Shown here: positions 27,383 to 36,615 of the stretch, piece after piece | Position numbering within the stretch: position 1 is the stretch's first letter | How the letters are laid out: the number at the start of each line of letters is the position of its first letter | Origin: Hyphomicrobiaceae bacterium | GTDB lineage: Bacteria > Pseudomonadota > Alphaproteobacteria > Rhizobiales > Aestuariivirgaceae | Assembly (NCBI GenBank): GCA_900298995.1 | Contig: OMIC01000007.1 | Coordinates: forward strand, 1 to 64,000 | Direction: 5' to 3' | DNA: 64,000 bases | Made by a program: the position numbers and the translations under genes | Notes under the pieces: model-generated | The model's input: only the letters and a program-made list of their open reading frames with translations | The model's database searches: none | What the model was told of the DNA's origin: nothing

Positions 27383-28663
27383 CTACCTGATATCAATCCT
27401 CATTCGGTAGATCTGCCGGCGCCGGGGAAGTCCGGCCTCATCCGTGTCATACTGCACATAGAAGAGGTAGGGATTCCTCTCAAGAGTATCGAAATTGATG
27501 CTGCTGCTGTCTGGGTCGAGGAGAGAAAAGTAGGACTTTGCCGGAGACTGACCTTTTTTCCAGGTCTGCTTGGGATTGAAACGTAACAGTTCCTGCGGCG
27601 TGGTCCAATTCAGCAAATCCGGAGAAAAGGCATAAACAACTGAACTCTGGCGGGTCCCCAAAGCCACAAACATGTCAGTAGCCGGAATGTATTTCAGGCT
27701 GCTGACAGGGAAGTCCAGTACGGGTTGACAGTCCTCCTTGCGGGTCGTCGTGTAGGGGCTTCCCATGCTGAGGGCAAATGCCTTGCCATTCCATGCCCGC
27801 CAATCGTCAAGTGATTTGCCGCTTCCCCTCAGCAGACACTGCACAGCATGCCGTCCATGGTTCAGATCCCGATCATTGACCATGACATAGACCATCTTGT
27901 CATGAGGATTGCCGACGACTTTCGGGCTATCGACTCCAACTCGCTTCCTTCTAACCGAGAATGCAACCGGCGGTGCAGCGAGCACGTTATCGGCAGGTGG
28001 CGGCGTCACAAAACTGAAACCGCCATCGGTCGACAGGACGAGCGTGACAGCGGAATACCAACATTCAAAATTCTGCCGACTTGAAACCTCGCAGCCTTGC
28101 TCGGCAAACTCATCGCCATGATATTCATTGTGAACAAATCCGAGAACGAACCCATAATCAATTGCGTGCAGTGCAAAAAGCCAGCGCCGACCGTTGTATG
28201 TGCTCGGATCCGGGTCATTGACTGTCTCGACAATGCGGTCGCAGGATTTTCGTCTGGCATCATCGATGGAGGTTCCCTCGAGAATATAATTGTTTTGGTT
28301 CGAAGCAATGACCACGACTGAGTTATCCTTGCGCCGGAAGGCCGTCAAAGGCACGTCTGGCTGATCGCGAGCATCTCCTTGCCTTGACCTTTTGCAATTC
28401 ATGCCGTCTTGCGCCAGAAAAAGCTCTGGTTCCCCTGAAATTGTCAGGGTCAGATCTGAAGCCCATGAAAGCTCAGTCGGCAGGGAGAGTATGGCAAGCA
28501 GTAGCAGTGGGAAATGTTTCAGAGGGAGAGCGAAGCGGAAACGCTTCAGTTTCGGTCGTGGCGCATTGGCTGGAAGCCCTGAAGAATAACTGGCAAATCC
28601 CGTATGGTATGAATAGTATTCAGCCCAGTACCGATCGCAAGATGATTGCATGCCAATATCCAC
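27383..28663 (-). CDS. Exported protein of unknown function, possible beta-propeller
   Basis: The 426-residue product has a hydrophobic export segment, ALPLKHFPLLLLAILSLPTELSWAS, at about residues 45-69, preceded by an unusually long N-terminus; no better start codon is visible downstream. The mature part contains repeated beta-strand patterns with Asp-box-like elements such as LVLSTDGGFSFVTPP and YAFSPDLLNWTTPQELL. These resemble sialidase or family-43-type five- or six-bladed propellers. That is suggestive of glycan binding or cleavage but not enough for a name. The first 14 bases overlap head-to-head with the start of the rightward sulfotransferase gene, so one of the two starts may be annotated too long. 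Confidence 0.68.
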   Translation of the reverse strand: MDIGMQSSCDRYWAEYYSYHTGFASYSSGLPANAPRPKLKRFRFALPLKHFPLLLLAILSLPTELSWASDLTLTISGEPELFLAQDGMNCKRSRQGDARDQPDVPLTAFRRKDNSVVVIASNQNNYILEGTSIDDARRKSCDRIVETVNDPDPSTYNGRRWLFALHAIDYGFVLGFVHNEYHGDEFAEQGCEVSSRQNFECWYSAVTLVLSTDGGFSFVTPPPADNVLAAPPVAFSVRRKRVGVDSPKVVGNPHDKMVYVMVNDRDLNHGRHAVQCLLRGSGKSLDDWRAWNGKAFALSMGSPYTTTRKEDCQPVLDFPVSSLKYIPATDMFVALGTRQSSVVYAFSPDLLNWTTPQELLRFNPKQTWKKGQSPAKSYFSLLDPDSSSINFDTLERNPYLFYVQYDTDEAGLPRRRQIYRMRIDIR

Positions 28664-29417
28664 CCTGTTTTCTGCTGGCCTCGATCCATTTCTTAAAGCG
28701 CATGGAGATCGCCCACAAGACTTCTGGCTGTTTCAGCACATCCCGAAGACCGCCGGTTCTGCCGTCCGAAACCAACTCTTCAAGGCCCTGAGGCCGTCGA
28801 CAGGTATCGATGTCCGGAACATCGATCCCAGCCTCCCGCTTGATGAGAGGAGAGACAAGGCCACAGACGAATTCCTTGGGAAACTGAGCATCCGGAACTA
28901 CCGATGTGCTGGTGGTCACATCAGCATGCAGCATGTGTTGCGCATCCTCGAGAGCCGCCCCGACGCAAAGCTCATCACTTTCCTAAGGGATCCTGTCGAG
29001 AGGTTGCTGTCCGACTACGCCTATTTCTATCACGAACGGATTGCTGGCGAAAATGAAGACCGCGTCAAGAATCAGTTCGCCAGTCTTGAGGGGTATGTTC
29101 ACCACCCGTCGAGCCAGAACAAGATGTTCCGCTTCCTGACTCCCGATCAGGCCATGACGGATCAGGATTTGCTCGCCTATATGAAAAATCGCTTCACGTT
29201 CATAGGACTTCAGGACAGATACGCTGAGTCAATGGCGCTGCTCGGGCGTCTGATCGGCAAGATTTTTGACGCAGAAACGCGGATCAGGGACGGAGAACAG
29301 CTCGGAACGAAAAAACCGGTGATAAATGAGGAAGACAGAAAGTTGATCGCGGCGAAGAACCGCCTTGACGTCAACCTCTATGCGCATTTCAGCCAGATGC
29401 TCGAGCCCTTTTTATGA
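28650..29417 (+). CDS. Sulfotransferase family protein
   Basis: The 255-residue protein has the PAPS P-loop WLFQHIPKTAGSAVRNQL near residues 26-43 and the 3'-phosphate-binding region LITFLRDPVERLLSDYAYFYH, as in the heparan-type/family 2 sulfotransferases. Length is normal for a single-domain enzyme. It is the only sulfotransferase gene of the window on the plus strand. Its start overlaps a divergent secreted-protein gene, and its last 29 bases overlap the end of the convergent sulfotransferase gene. It probably sulfates the capsular glycan. Confidence 0.85.
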   Translation: MPISTLFSAGLDPFLKAHGDRPQDFWLFQHIPKTAGSAVRNQLFKALRPSTGIDVRNIDPSLPLDERRDKATDEFLGKLSIRNYRCAGGHISMQHVLRILESRPDAKLITFLRDPVERLLSDYAYFYHERIAGENEDRVKNQFASLEGYVHHPSSQNKMFRFLTPDQAMTDQDLLAYMKNRFTFIGLQDRYAESMALLGRLIGKIFDAETRIRDGEQLGTKKPVINEEDRKLIAAKNRLDVNLYAHFSQMLEPFL

Positions 29418-30183
29418 ACATGTCAGACTCGAGGAAAGTGCGAAGCGCAGTGCGGTCACTGCTGATGTCTGGCGCGCGAACCTGCCCTTTCTCCCTGATG
29501 TCATCACTGTAGCCGTAGATCAGGAAGTCCGCTTCGTAATATCTGGCCAACCGAGCTGCCAGGCGCGGAGTGATGAATTCGTCGATGCGGCTTCCTGCAT
29601 TTGTCCGGTTTTCATCATCTCTGCCGAGCGCAAATCCATTCAGCTGAAGGAAATGTGAGAGATCGGCTAGGTTTTCAAGTGACCCAAGCCGGTCTACAGG
29701 AAGAAATCCATTGAGCAGATTGATGTGTTGTGGTCGAAAATGATGGTCAATCTCAAATGGGTCCAGGGTCGTCACCACATCAATGAAGTGCTCGAAGGAA
29801 GGCTGCTCTTCTGCATTTGAAAAACCCACGCGGCGGGCTATCTTGCCCCAACGAGTGGGATGTCTAACCTTGTTGAGATAGGCTGACAGGAACCGGTGAT
29901 AAGGGTTCCGGACCGCCGAAAAAAATTGAGACGCCAGCAGCTCAGGAACCAGACTGACATCAAAGTCACGAATGGTGCGTGGGAATGGACGTTGGTCGTG
30001 TGGACGGCCATGGGGATTTATGGGTGAGTTCGCGGGATCATGTCTGCGCCAGAGCATGAGAACAAAAGACGTGGAAGCAACTTTTGGATTTTGAATATAA
30101 CTGACCTGCTGACCAGGAAAATGCACCAATCTCTTGAAGAGTTGATTCTGGCCTTGCCTATTGACGGATTCGAATTTCATCAA
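29389..30183 (-). CDS. Sulfotransferase family protein
   Basis: The 264-residue protein has the P-loop VSYIQNPKVASTSFVLMLW near residues 31-49 and the second conserved region FFSAVRNPYHRFLSAYLNKV, which identify the family 2 (HNK-1/chondroitin-like) sulfotransferase fold. The C-terminus lacks a membrane segment, so the enzyme should be cytoplasmic, where the PAPS donor is made. It is third from the left of the leftward genes of block B, downstream of another sulfotransferase. It converges on the neighbouring plus-strand sulfotransferase with a 29-base overlap of coding ends. Confidence 0.84.
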   Translation of the reverse strand: MMKFESVNRQGQNQLFKRLVHFPGQQVSYIQNPKVASTSFVLMLWRRHDPANSPINPHGRPHDQRPFPRTIRDFDVSLVPELLASQFFSAVRNPYHRFLSAYLNKVRHPTRWGKIARRVGFSNAEEQPSFEHFIDVVTTLDPFEIDHHFRPQHINLLNGFLPVDRLGSLENLADLSHFLQLNGFALGRDDENRTNAGSRIDEFITPRLAARLARYYEADFLIYGYSDDIREKGQVRAPDISSDRTALRTFLESDMFIKRARASG

Positions 30184-30318
30184 TCACGTTCACAATCGAT
30201 AAGGAAGGATGTATTCCATGTTTCTTCAGGCTTCGTCAAGGCACATGGACCTGTAAAAGCTGAAGGAGAACTCCCGGACCGCATACGAGCAGGAGCTCTT
30301 TAAGACTCAGTCGCATGA

Positions 30319-31371
30319 TCAAGAGCCACGCTTCTGCAGGCGCAAGAGCTCGGTCGAAATCGCTTCTACGAGTATGCAAATCTGCTCTTCGCTTATGTGG
30401 TAGCGACCCGGCACATCCGCTGCGGACGAATCATTCCAACCCTCTATCGGCTCAATGAGAAGTCTCTCTGCTGGGTCGAGGAAGCTGTTAAACTCTTCAA
30501 CGGTTGGCGATATGAGCGCTCGAACTGTTCTGTACGAGACAGGATCTATGCGGGGTTTTTGTGCTTTAATGTTGGGAAGACTGTTTACGAATGCGGTACC
30601 CAGAAATCGGCCGGTTCCTGCCAGGCGCTTGTTGAATTCCATCTGTATCTTGCACTCAACCGTTGAGAGGCTGCGGTTCACCGACGGTGTGGGGGGTAAG
30701 GTCAATCTGTCAATAAGCTCGGAAGATGGACTTCCCTCAAACAGGTCAGAAAAGAAGGTGCGCAAGAGATTGGTGCGGTGTCTTGAATAGTTGCGGATGA
30801 TCAGTCTGAAGCCCTGTCTTTGTGATGCCTTTGCCCACCACAGGAGCCGAGCGCAGTGAACTTCTGCCTTTCTCGGCAGAAAATCATCCAGATCAACAGT
30901 GCAGTCTGCTTTCTTTACGGATTGCAACCAGGCCGATACGAGGAAGTCGATTATGTCACGCACGTAGAGGACAACAGTCACGTCATTTGACTTGCTCAAT
31001 ACGAGGGTTTCAAGCTTGTCGCCCTTAGGCAGGGCATTGAAAAGCCGCTCGCCAGAAATGAGCGTCGTCGGACCGCTGAAAACCCGATCACTTTCCAGAA
31101 ACTGATAGTTTCCGCTCGAAATGAGACCTTTCAGTGCCTTGTGATGATCGGCAGCTTCAGGGTAATGAATGCCCGCGCTCTCAAGCAGTGTGGCGTTGAT
31201 TGCAAGCACGGACTGAATGTAGCTTGAGCCTGTTTTCCCATGGCCAATGTGACAGATCAGCTTGCCATGTCCCATTCCTGACGCTTTCAACTGTTGGCCG
31301 CAAGTAGACATAACAGGACAGTTATCGATTTCAATCCCGACCAGTACAATATGGCCGCCATGGATATGCAT
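30319..31371 (-). CDS. Sulfotransferase-like protein
   Basis: The 350-residue protein contains the P-loop LICHIGHGKTGSSYIQSVL, followed by ISGERLFNALPKGD and VVLYVRDIIDFLVSAWLQSV. This arrangement resembles the first domain of the double sulfotransferase at 12720-14582 (HIGMHKTGTTSIQ, ISGEDIG, VRPPKSFVSSAFQQQV). The P-loop starts near residue 37 with the start given; an internal ATG at 31275 would place it at the usual position near the N-terminus, so the true start may be there. No clear Shine-Dalgarno decides between them. Its place just downstream of the capsule export genes suggests it modifies the exported polymer. Confidence 0.8.
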   Translation of the reverse strand: MHIHGGHIVLVGIEIDNCPVMSTCGQQLKASGMGHGKLICHIGHGKTGSSYIQSVLAINATLLESAGIHYPEAADHHKALKGLISSGNYQFLESDRVFSGPTTLISGERLFNALPKGDKLETLVLSKSNDVTVVLYVRDIIDFLVSAWLQSVKKADCTVDLDDFLPRKAEVHCARLLWWAKASQRQGFRLIIRNYSRHRTNLLRTFFSDLFEGSPSSELIDRLTLPPTPSVNRSLSTVECKIQMEFNKRLAGTGRFLGTAFVNSLPNIKAQKPRIDPVSYRTVRALISPTVEEFNSFLDPAERLLIEPIEGWNDSSAADVPGRYHISEEQICILVEAISTELLRLQKRGS

Positions 31372-31578
31372 ACAACGTCAGATTTTGTTTACAAACTAGG
31401 ATTGTATCGCCAAAATACCTCACGATAAGCAGCAACGGCTACCGTTCAGATGAAGGGACGCGATGCAGAAGAATGCCTTGAAAGCTTCAACCGACGAAAT
31501 TCAAAAATCATCAGAAGACATGAACCACGCCCACGAATAACGCGGAGGCCTTCTGCGTCCGATCTGGAGATGAAGTCG

Positions 31579-32664
31579 TCAGGAGTGTTCCCGTACGATT
31601 GCAACCATAAGAGTTGAGACAAAGAATAAGACCAGCAAAACGATAACGGCTGTGATGATGTTGTAGGTCCGGTCGGGGTAAAGCGATGCGTCAGCAAGGG
31701 AGGGGCGGACTACAACAACGAGATACTTCAATCGCTTTGCCGCTTCAATGCGCGCACCTTCCAACTGTGTCAAGTTGGACTTGAACACTGCCTGAACGAA
31801 CTCGAGCCGTCCCTGGATCTCCGCGAATTCTGCCGAGAGTTCACTGACCGGTACGCCCGACCCGCCGCCAGCAAGCCCATCCTTTTCCGTGCGTATCTGC
31901 TCCTCCAGGATCTTGATGTCGGCGCGAAGATTGCGGATGACGGGTGAATTCTCATTGAGTTTCTGACCTTCCGCTTCGAGTTGGCCCTTTTTGGCAACAA
32001 GCGCTGAGGTGAGGCTGGCGATCGTGGACTGGATGACCGCCGCCTCCGACTCTGTGGTCAGCAGACTGTGCTCTCGCTGGAAATCAAGGAGTGCGGCCTT
32101 CTCCTTCCTGAGGCGGGCTTCAGACTGAGCGAGCTCCTTCTCGAAGAATTCTGTCTTTTCCTTTGTAATCCCGGAGTTCAGCCTGTCGACAAATCCCTGG
32201 CCTTCGTCAAGGAGGGTTTTCACAATGCTGTTTGCAAATTCGCGCGAGAACGCCTGTGCATGTATGTTGATTAGCCCGGTCGTCTCATCCTGTTCGACCA
32301 TCATGTAGCTGGCCATATAGGTGTGAAAATCCTCCTGGGAGGCATCCTTGGGCAAGCGGGACCACCAGTCTATCTGGCCATTGGAATAGTGTTCCCTAAG
32401 ATTCAGCTTCTTGTCCAGCAGTTGAAGCATCTCTTGTGAGTTCATGAAAGCGATCAACGTTTGCGAGTCCTGACTTCCGCTGGACGAGGGCAGTCCGATG
32501 AATGACAAGTCAATCGGGCTTGCTACGCTGTTTTCGCTCGACACGAAGATTGTTGAATCACTATGATATCTGTCGGAGGCCAGGGCCAACTCATAATAGG
32601 TATAGAGCCCCAGTGGGATGAGGAAGAGCAACAGGAACATCACGAGGCGATATCGGTGGGTCAT
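31579..32664 (-). CDS. kpsE: Capsule export inner-membrane protein, KpsE/BexC/CtrB type
   Basis: KpsE-type polysaccharide co-polymerase proteins bridge the ABC exporter and the outer-membrane channel. The 361-residue protein has an N-terminal membrane segment (YRLVMFLLLFLIPLGLYTYY) and a large periplasmic part with a coiled-coil region at about 165-290. A C-terminal membrane segment (TYNIITAVIVLLVLFFVSTLMVAIV) follows, with a proline-containing stretch (VVRPSLADASLYPDR) just before it. This is the classical PCP-3 topology and length. It lies downstream of kpsT and belongs to the leftward capsule operon. Confidence 0.9.
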   Translation of the reverse strand: MTHRYRLVMFLLLFLIPLGLYTYYELALASDRYHSDSTIFVSSENSVASPIDLSFIGLPSSSGSQDSQTLIAFMNSQEMLQLLDKKLNLREHYSNGQIDWWSRLPKDASQEDFHTYMASYMMVEQDETTGLINIHAQAFSREFANSIVKTLLDEGQGFVDRLNSGITKEKTEFFEKELAQSEARLRKEKAALLDFQREHSLLTTESEAAVIQSTIASLTSALVAKKGQLEAEGQKLNENSPVIRNLRADIKILEEQIRTEKDGLAGGGSGVPVSELSAEFAEIQGRLEFVQAVFKSNLTQLEGARIEAAKRLKYLVVVVRPSLADASLYPDRTYNIITAVIVLLVLFFVSTLMVAIVREHS

Positions 32665-32738
32665 GGTCCTGCCTGTCTGTATGAGAGCATAGAAACCAAA
32701 CTGAGCTGATGATAGATCGGCCGCTGGACCTTCATTGT

Positions 32739-33677
32739 CTATGCGCGCTCATGTCGCTGTCTGGAAATGGGTTGATCTGTTTTGCGGGCAACAGTCATGT
32801 CGGCCTCGTCAGGCCCAGCCCTTCTTGCCTTAGGCGTTGTCGATGTCAGGGCCTTGGCGTCTGAGGTAGTGCCTTTTCTTTTGGCTACAGCACCTTTCGA
32901 CTGTTTTCTTCGTCTTGTTTTTGGAGGTGCGGCTACCGATTCCAACTGGTCCGGCGCTTGCTTTTTCCTGCGGGATCGCTTGGGGCTTTTCTTTTTTCCA
33001 CTCTTCTGGTTCCCCTTGCCCAGATCCTCACCGTAAAATATCGCAGCTTCCCTCACATCCTCAAAAAAGGTGAGCTTGCCATCCTTGATGACAATCCCGG
33101 AGTGGCAGAGTTCCAGGATCTCGTCGATGTCATGTGAACTGAGAATAAAGCGAGAGGTCCGCAGACGTTCGGCAATCATCTCTCTCGCGGTCTTCCGGAA
33201 TGCACGGTCACCACCCGCACTGATTTCGTCGAACAGATAGTAGTCGAACTTCATCGACATGTTCAGCGCAAATGCGACCCGCTGCTTCATACCCGCAGAG
33301 TATGTCGATACTGGCATCTCGAAATATCTTCCAATGTCGGATATTTCGCGAACATATTTGATCATTGCGTCGATTTCTTCGCGTGTCATTCCATAGATGC
33401 GGCCAGCAAAGCGCGCATTCTCTGATGCCGTGAGTGAAGGTTGAAGACCAGGCGTCAGTCCCATGGGTGGTGATATCCGTCCGGACTTCATTATGCGGCC
33501 GGAACTCGGCGCATCGGCGCCGCCAATGAGTCTGAGAAACGTTGATTTTCCTGCGCCGTTGGGTCCGATGATGCCAACGTTCTTGTCCAGCGGCAGGTCA
33601 AGGGTTACGTTTCGGAAGACGTAATGCCGCCCAAAATCCGTGACATAGTATTTCGTGACGTCAATGAGCCGGATCAT
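32739..33677 (-). CDS. kpsT: Capsule polysaccharide ABC exporter, ATP-binding protein KpsT, with basic C-terminal tail
   Basis: KpsT powers export of the lipid-linked capsule through KpsM. The 312-residue protein has Walker A GPNGAGKS (38-45), the signature YSAGMKQRVAFAL (126-138), Walker B YYLFDE (146-151) and the switch His in LSSHDIDE (179-186). The ATPase part ends near residue 220, the normal full length. It is followed by about 90 extra residues very rich in Lys, Arg and Ala (KKKSPKRSRRKK, KTRRRKQSKG), which KpsT proteins normally lack. The tail looks disordered and may bind acidic partners or the sulfated polymer. The start overlaps the kpsM stop by four bases. Confidence 0.92.
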   Translation of the reverse strand: MIRLIDVTKYYVTDFGRHYVFRNVTLDLPLDKNVGIIGPNGAGKSTFLRLIGGADAPSSGRIMKSGRISPPMGLTPGLQPSLTASENARFAGRIYGMTREEIDAMIKYVREISDIGRYFEMPVSTYSAGMKQRVAFALNMSMKFDYYLFDEISAGGDRAFRKTAREMIAERLRTSRFILSSHDIDEILELCHSGIVIKDGKLTFFEDVREAAIFYGEDLGKGNQKSGKKKSPKRSRRKKQAPDQLESVAAPPKTRRRKQSKGAVAKRKGTTSDAKALTSTTPKARRAGPDEADMTVARKTDQPISRQRHERA

Positions 33678-34546
33678 CGTTCAACGATCCGGTGTCGATT
33701 GGCGTAGTAGGCGGCAAAGCCAAGAAACAGACAACCCGCCGAGAATGCTGCGAGAAACGATACCGAAGCTTCCGGAAATGGCTGAATTCGCAGGGTGTAG
33801 AGACGCAAGAGCTCCATGGCATGGGCAAAGGGGTTATAGGCGATCCACTTCTGAGCAAGATCTGGAAGTTGGCTGGCCGGATGTATGACGGCTGATGTGA
33901 AAAATAGTACCTGTGTAAATCTGCTGAAGATCTTGGGTACAAACGAATAGATTGCTCCATAAGTGCCAAGCAACAGGCTCAATCCGAAGCCCGAACACAT
34001 CAAAAGAGCCATAATGCCTATGGCTTCGAGCGGATGATGAAAATCCATGCTGAGGCCAACAAACCACCACGACAAGACAAAGACGATCAGCCCGCCAACG
34101 ATTGTAAGGGAAATCTCGAGAATGAAACTTGCCAGAACAGCATCGAATGGCTTGATGTTCGGATAGGCATAGAATTTTATGGTAGATTTTATTGAGCGCG
34201 GGATAGAACTGAAGGATCGCCTGATAATACTGAACGCCGTCATGCTCACGGAAATGAAGATCAGCGTGTGCACACCCATGATCTCCTGAACGCGCATGAC
34301 GTACCAGAATGCAGCTACTGCGAAGACGCCAATTGCAGGTTCAACGACAATGCCGACAAGAGATAGAAATCCATAGTTGTCTTCCTTGGAAGTTGTTCTT
34401 ATCTCACGGAATATCAGGGCGAAGACGACGTTGGCCTGCTTTCGTCCCCCCTCGCGCAGTTCATGAAGGAACTGCCCGAGCCGGCTCGTCGGCAAAGTTT
34501 TGGGGCCCTGGTCGGTCAGGTCCGGGATTTGCTGAACGTTTTCCAT
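33674..34546 (-). CDS. kpsM: Capsule polysaccharide ABC exporter, permease KpsM
   Basis: The 290-residue protein is an ABC-2-type permease with about six membrane segments, starting after a cytoplasmic N-terminus of about 55 residues. Segments include FLSLVGIVVEPAIGVFAVAAFWYV, a second cluster near 140-175 and a C-terminal one (FLAAFSAGCLFLGFAAYYA). The motif PASQLPDLAQKWIAYNPFAHAMELLR before the last segment is characteristic of KpsM/Wzm-like capsule exporters. It moves the finished, lipid-linked polysaccharide across the inner membrane. Its start overlaps the kpsC end by 31 bases and its stop overlaps kpsT, so the three are coupled. Confidence 0.92.
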   Translation of the reverse strand: MENVQQIPDLTDQGPKTLPTSRLGQFLHELREGGRKQANVVFALIFREIRTTSKEDNYGFLSLVGIVVEPAIGVFAVAAFWYVMRVQEIMGVHTLIFISVSMTAFSIIRRSFSSIPRSIKSTIKFYAYPNIKPFDAVLASFILEISLTIVGGLIVFVLSWWFVGLSMDFHHPLEAIGIMALLMCSGFGLSLLLGTYGAIYSFVPKIFSRFTQVLFFTSAVIHPASQLPDLAQKWIAYNPFAHAMELLRLYTLRIQPFPEASVSFLAAFSAGCLFLGFAAYYANRHRIVER

Positions 34547-36579
34547 GCTCGTCGTGTCATTATCACTGTCCAGCCCCGAAGTGTATGGAGCTTTTGACGC
34601 AACCCCGGCTTGCTCGCACGGGCCTCCCTGATGTGCTCCAGCGTCAGTTCCGGGGGACAGGGCAGTCCGCTCGCCGGGTCCCAGTATCGGGCATAGCGCA
34701 GAAGCGCAGCTGTCACCAGTTCATCGAGGCTCCGGGTCCGGCCACGCCGGACCAGTGGCGCGCTGTCCGACGTGAGGCCCCAGCCGGCGTAGAAGGGACG
34801 CCCATGGACTGTGACTGGCAGACCCCGCAGAAGCGTTTCGAAGCCGGTCAGGGAAGAATAGGTTTCCACGCGTGAACAGGCAGATAGAAGGCCGTCGAGG
34901 CTGGTGTTGCGGGCCACGACGTCAGCGAGGCCCTCGGCCGCTGGGCTGAGGGCGCCCGCTCGGCCCAGCCGTTCGACATCGGGGTGAGGCTTGAACACGA
35001 GGAATGCTGACGGATTCTCCGTACGCACGCGCTGGAGAAGCAATTCATTGACATTCTGCCCCTCGGGGAATCCCGGCGGACGGCCGATGGATACGGCCCA
35101 GTCGTCCGCTACCTGTCCCGGCACGAGGACGATATCCCGGGTTCCGGGCTCGGGCATGACCGGAAGAGAGAGGCGTCCTTGGAGATTGTATTTCGTGACC
35201 TTGGCGGTCACAATCTGTTCACGCAGGGCGGCGGCACGGGCCGAGTCCGCGGCGAGGTCATCGCTGCCAGCCAGCATGGTCTCAAGGTCAGACGGGCCGG
35301 TTGGATCAAAATAGATCCCGCTCCGGTCAAACACGAGCGACAGTGGTTGCGTGAAGGCAGCCCCAAGCCCGACTGATCGCAGGAAGCCGTCTTCCACTGC
35401 GATGCAGGAAACCCCCTGGGCGGCGAGAAGTGGTCTCAGCCGGATTGCGGAGATGCCCCAGGCTGCGATGCTGGCCCCCGAGGATCTTGCCAGTGCGGTC
35501 GCGCGCTTGAGGTTCCGCGTGTAGCGGGGCGGGCCGGCCGGTCCGTCAAGCATCGCCGTGACGGCCTTCTGCTTCCACTTGGCGATCCGATAGCCGATGA
35601 CTGGTGTGCTGTTGTCAAGGAATCGGCGTCGCAGGAAGGCAAGTTGATCGACAGCGGTTTCTGCGCTGACAGGAGTGCGGCGCCAGCAATCGAAATATCT
35701 TGCATAGCGCAGATAGACCCCTGCGGCCAGTTCCTCCCTGCTGCGTGTGCGACCACGCCGGTCAGGCTTGATCCGGTCATCGGTGAGTCCCCAGCCGGCG
35801 AAGAAACCCTGGCCGAAACAGGTGACGCGGCATCCGGACATCAAGGCTTCGAAGCCGAACTGGCTTGAAACTGTGTAGACGTGCGGTCTCAGATCGAGAA
35901 GGCACCAGGGTGACACTGGCTCTGAGAAAACCCTGAGACCAAGCTTCCTGGCGGCTTCCGCGAGGTAGCCCTGCTTGGTTCCGGCGACTGTCTCGGGATG
36001 TAGCCGCGCTATGATCGTTGCGTCAGGGTTTTCTGTACGTGCAGCTTCCACCATGCGTTCAAAGGTCGAGGCATCAGACATGGACCCAGCAATAGACGCA
36101 TCACCGACTGTCTGATCAATGACCAGCACAAGCTTCCGCCTGAGATCGAACTCTTTCAGGGGCCTTTCCATACTGTGATTGTATTTGGACAGCCTGTGAC
36201 GGGCGATCAGCGCCAGAAGATCCCGGGCTCGGTCAATTTCATCGGGCTTGAAGGTCGCGGTCGCAAGCAACGTCTCCAGATCACTTGGCTGGCGCGCATC
36301 ATAGTATATGCCACTCCGGTCAATCACCATCGAACAGGGCAACTGCGAGGGGCCGGGCTTCACCGACCGCAGAAATCCGTCTTCAATTGCCACATAGGGC
36401 AGGCCGGTCCTTGCCGCGAGGCGGCGCGCCCTGTCTGCGCTTGGCTTGTGACCCCAACCCGCAACAGCGGCTGCCCCGGCCGGCGATACAAGTCGAAAGC
36501 TGGGAACCAGTCCCGTCAAATGGCCGATTTCAGGCTCGAGGCGACGAAGTCCACGCGAGAAAAATGCGATATCATCCAT
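34516..36579 (-). CDS. kpsC: Capsule polysaccharide Kdo transferase KpsC
   Basis: KpsC is a two-domain beta-Kdo transferase that, with KpsS, builds the poly-Kdo linker on lyso-phosphatidylglycerol for ABC-exported capsules. The 687-residue protein shows the expected internal duplication. IEDGFLRSV appears at 65-73 and again as VEDGFLRSV at 395-403. FAGWGLTDD (260-268) matches FYAGWGLTSD (596-605). R-LHPE (192-196) matches FKPHPD (529-534). Full length is typical. It lies 36 bases after kpsS and overlaps kpsM, and is one of the best markers that the polymer in this region is a Kdo-linked capsule. Confidence 0.95.
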   Translation of the reverse strand: MDDIAFFSRGLRRLEPEIGHLTGLVPSFRLVSPAGAAAVAGWGHKPSADRARRLAARTGLPYVAIEDGFLRSVKPGPSQLPCSMVIDRSGIYYDARQPSDLETLLATATFKPDEIDRARDLLALIARHRLSKYNHSMERPLKEFDLRRKLVLVIDQTVGDASIAGSMSDASTFERMVEAARTENPDATIIARLHPETVAGTKQGYLAEAARKLGLRVFSEPVSPWCLLDLRPHVYTVSSQFGFEALMSGCRVTCFGQGFFAGWGLTDDRIKPDRRGRTRSREELAAGVYLRYARYFDCWRRTPVSAETAVDQLAFLRRRFLDNSTPVIGYRIAKWKQKAVTAMLDGPAGPPRYTRNLKRATALARSSGASIAAWGISAIRLRPLLAAQGVSCIAVEDGFLRSVGLGAAFTQPLSLVFDRSGIYFDPTGPSDLETMLAGSDDLAADSARAAALREQIVTAKVTKYNLQGRLSLPVMPEPGTRDIVLVPGQVADDWAVSIGRPPGFPEGQNVNELLLQRVRTENPSAFLVFKPHPDVERLGRAGALSPAAEGLADVVARNTSLDGLLSACSRVETYSSLTGFETLLRGLPVTVHGRPFYAGWGLTSDSAPLVRRGRTRSLDELVTAALLRYARYWDPASGLPCPPELTLEHIREARASKPGLRQKLHTLRGWTVIMTRRAWKTFSKSRT

Positions 36580-36615
36580 CTTGCCGCCCGGTACCCCGCC
36601 TCTGCCTGCGGAGGT

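Noticed and set aside
29730-29750. Another TGGTCAA half-site as a RutR box
   Set aside because: It lies inside a sulfotransferase coding region and has no matching left half.
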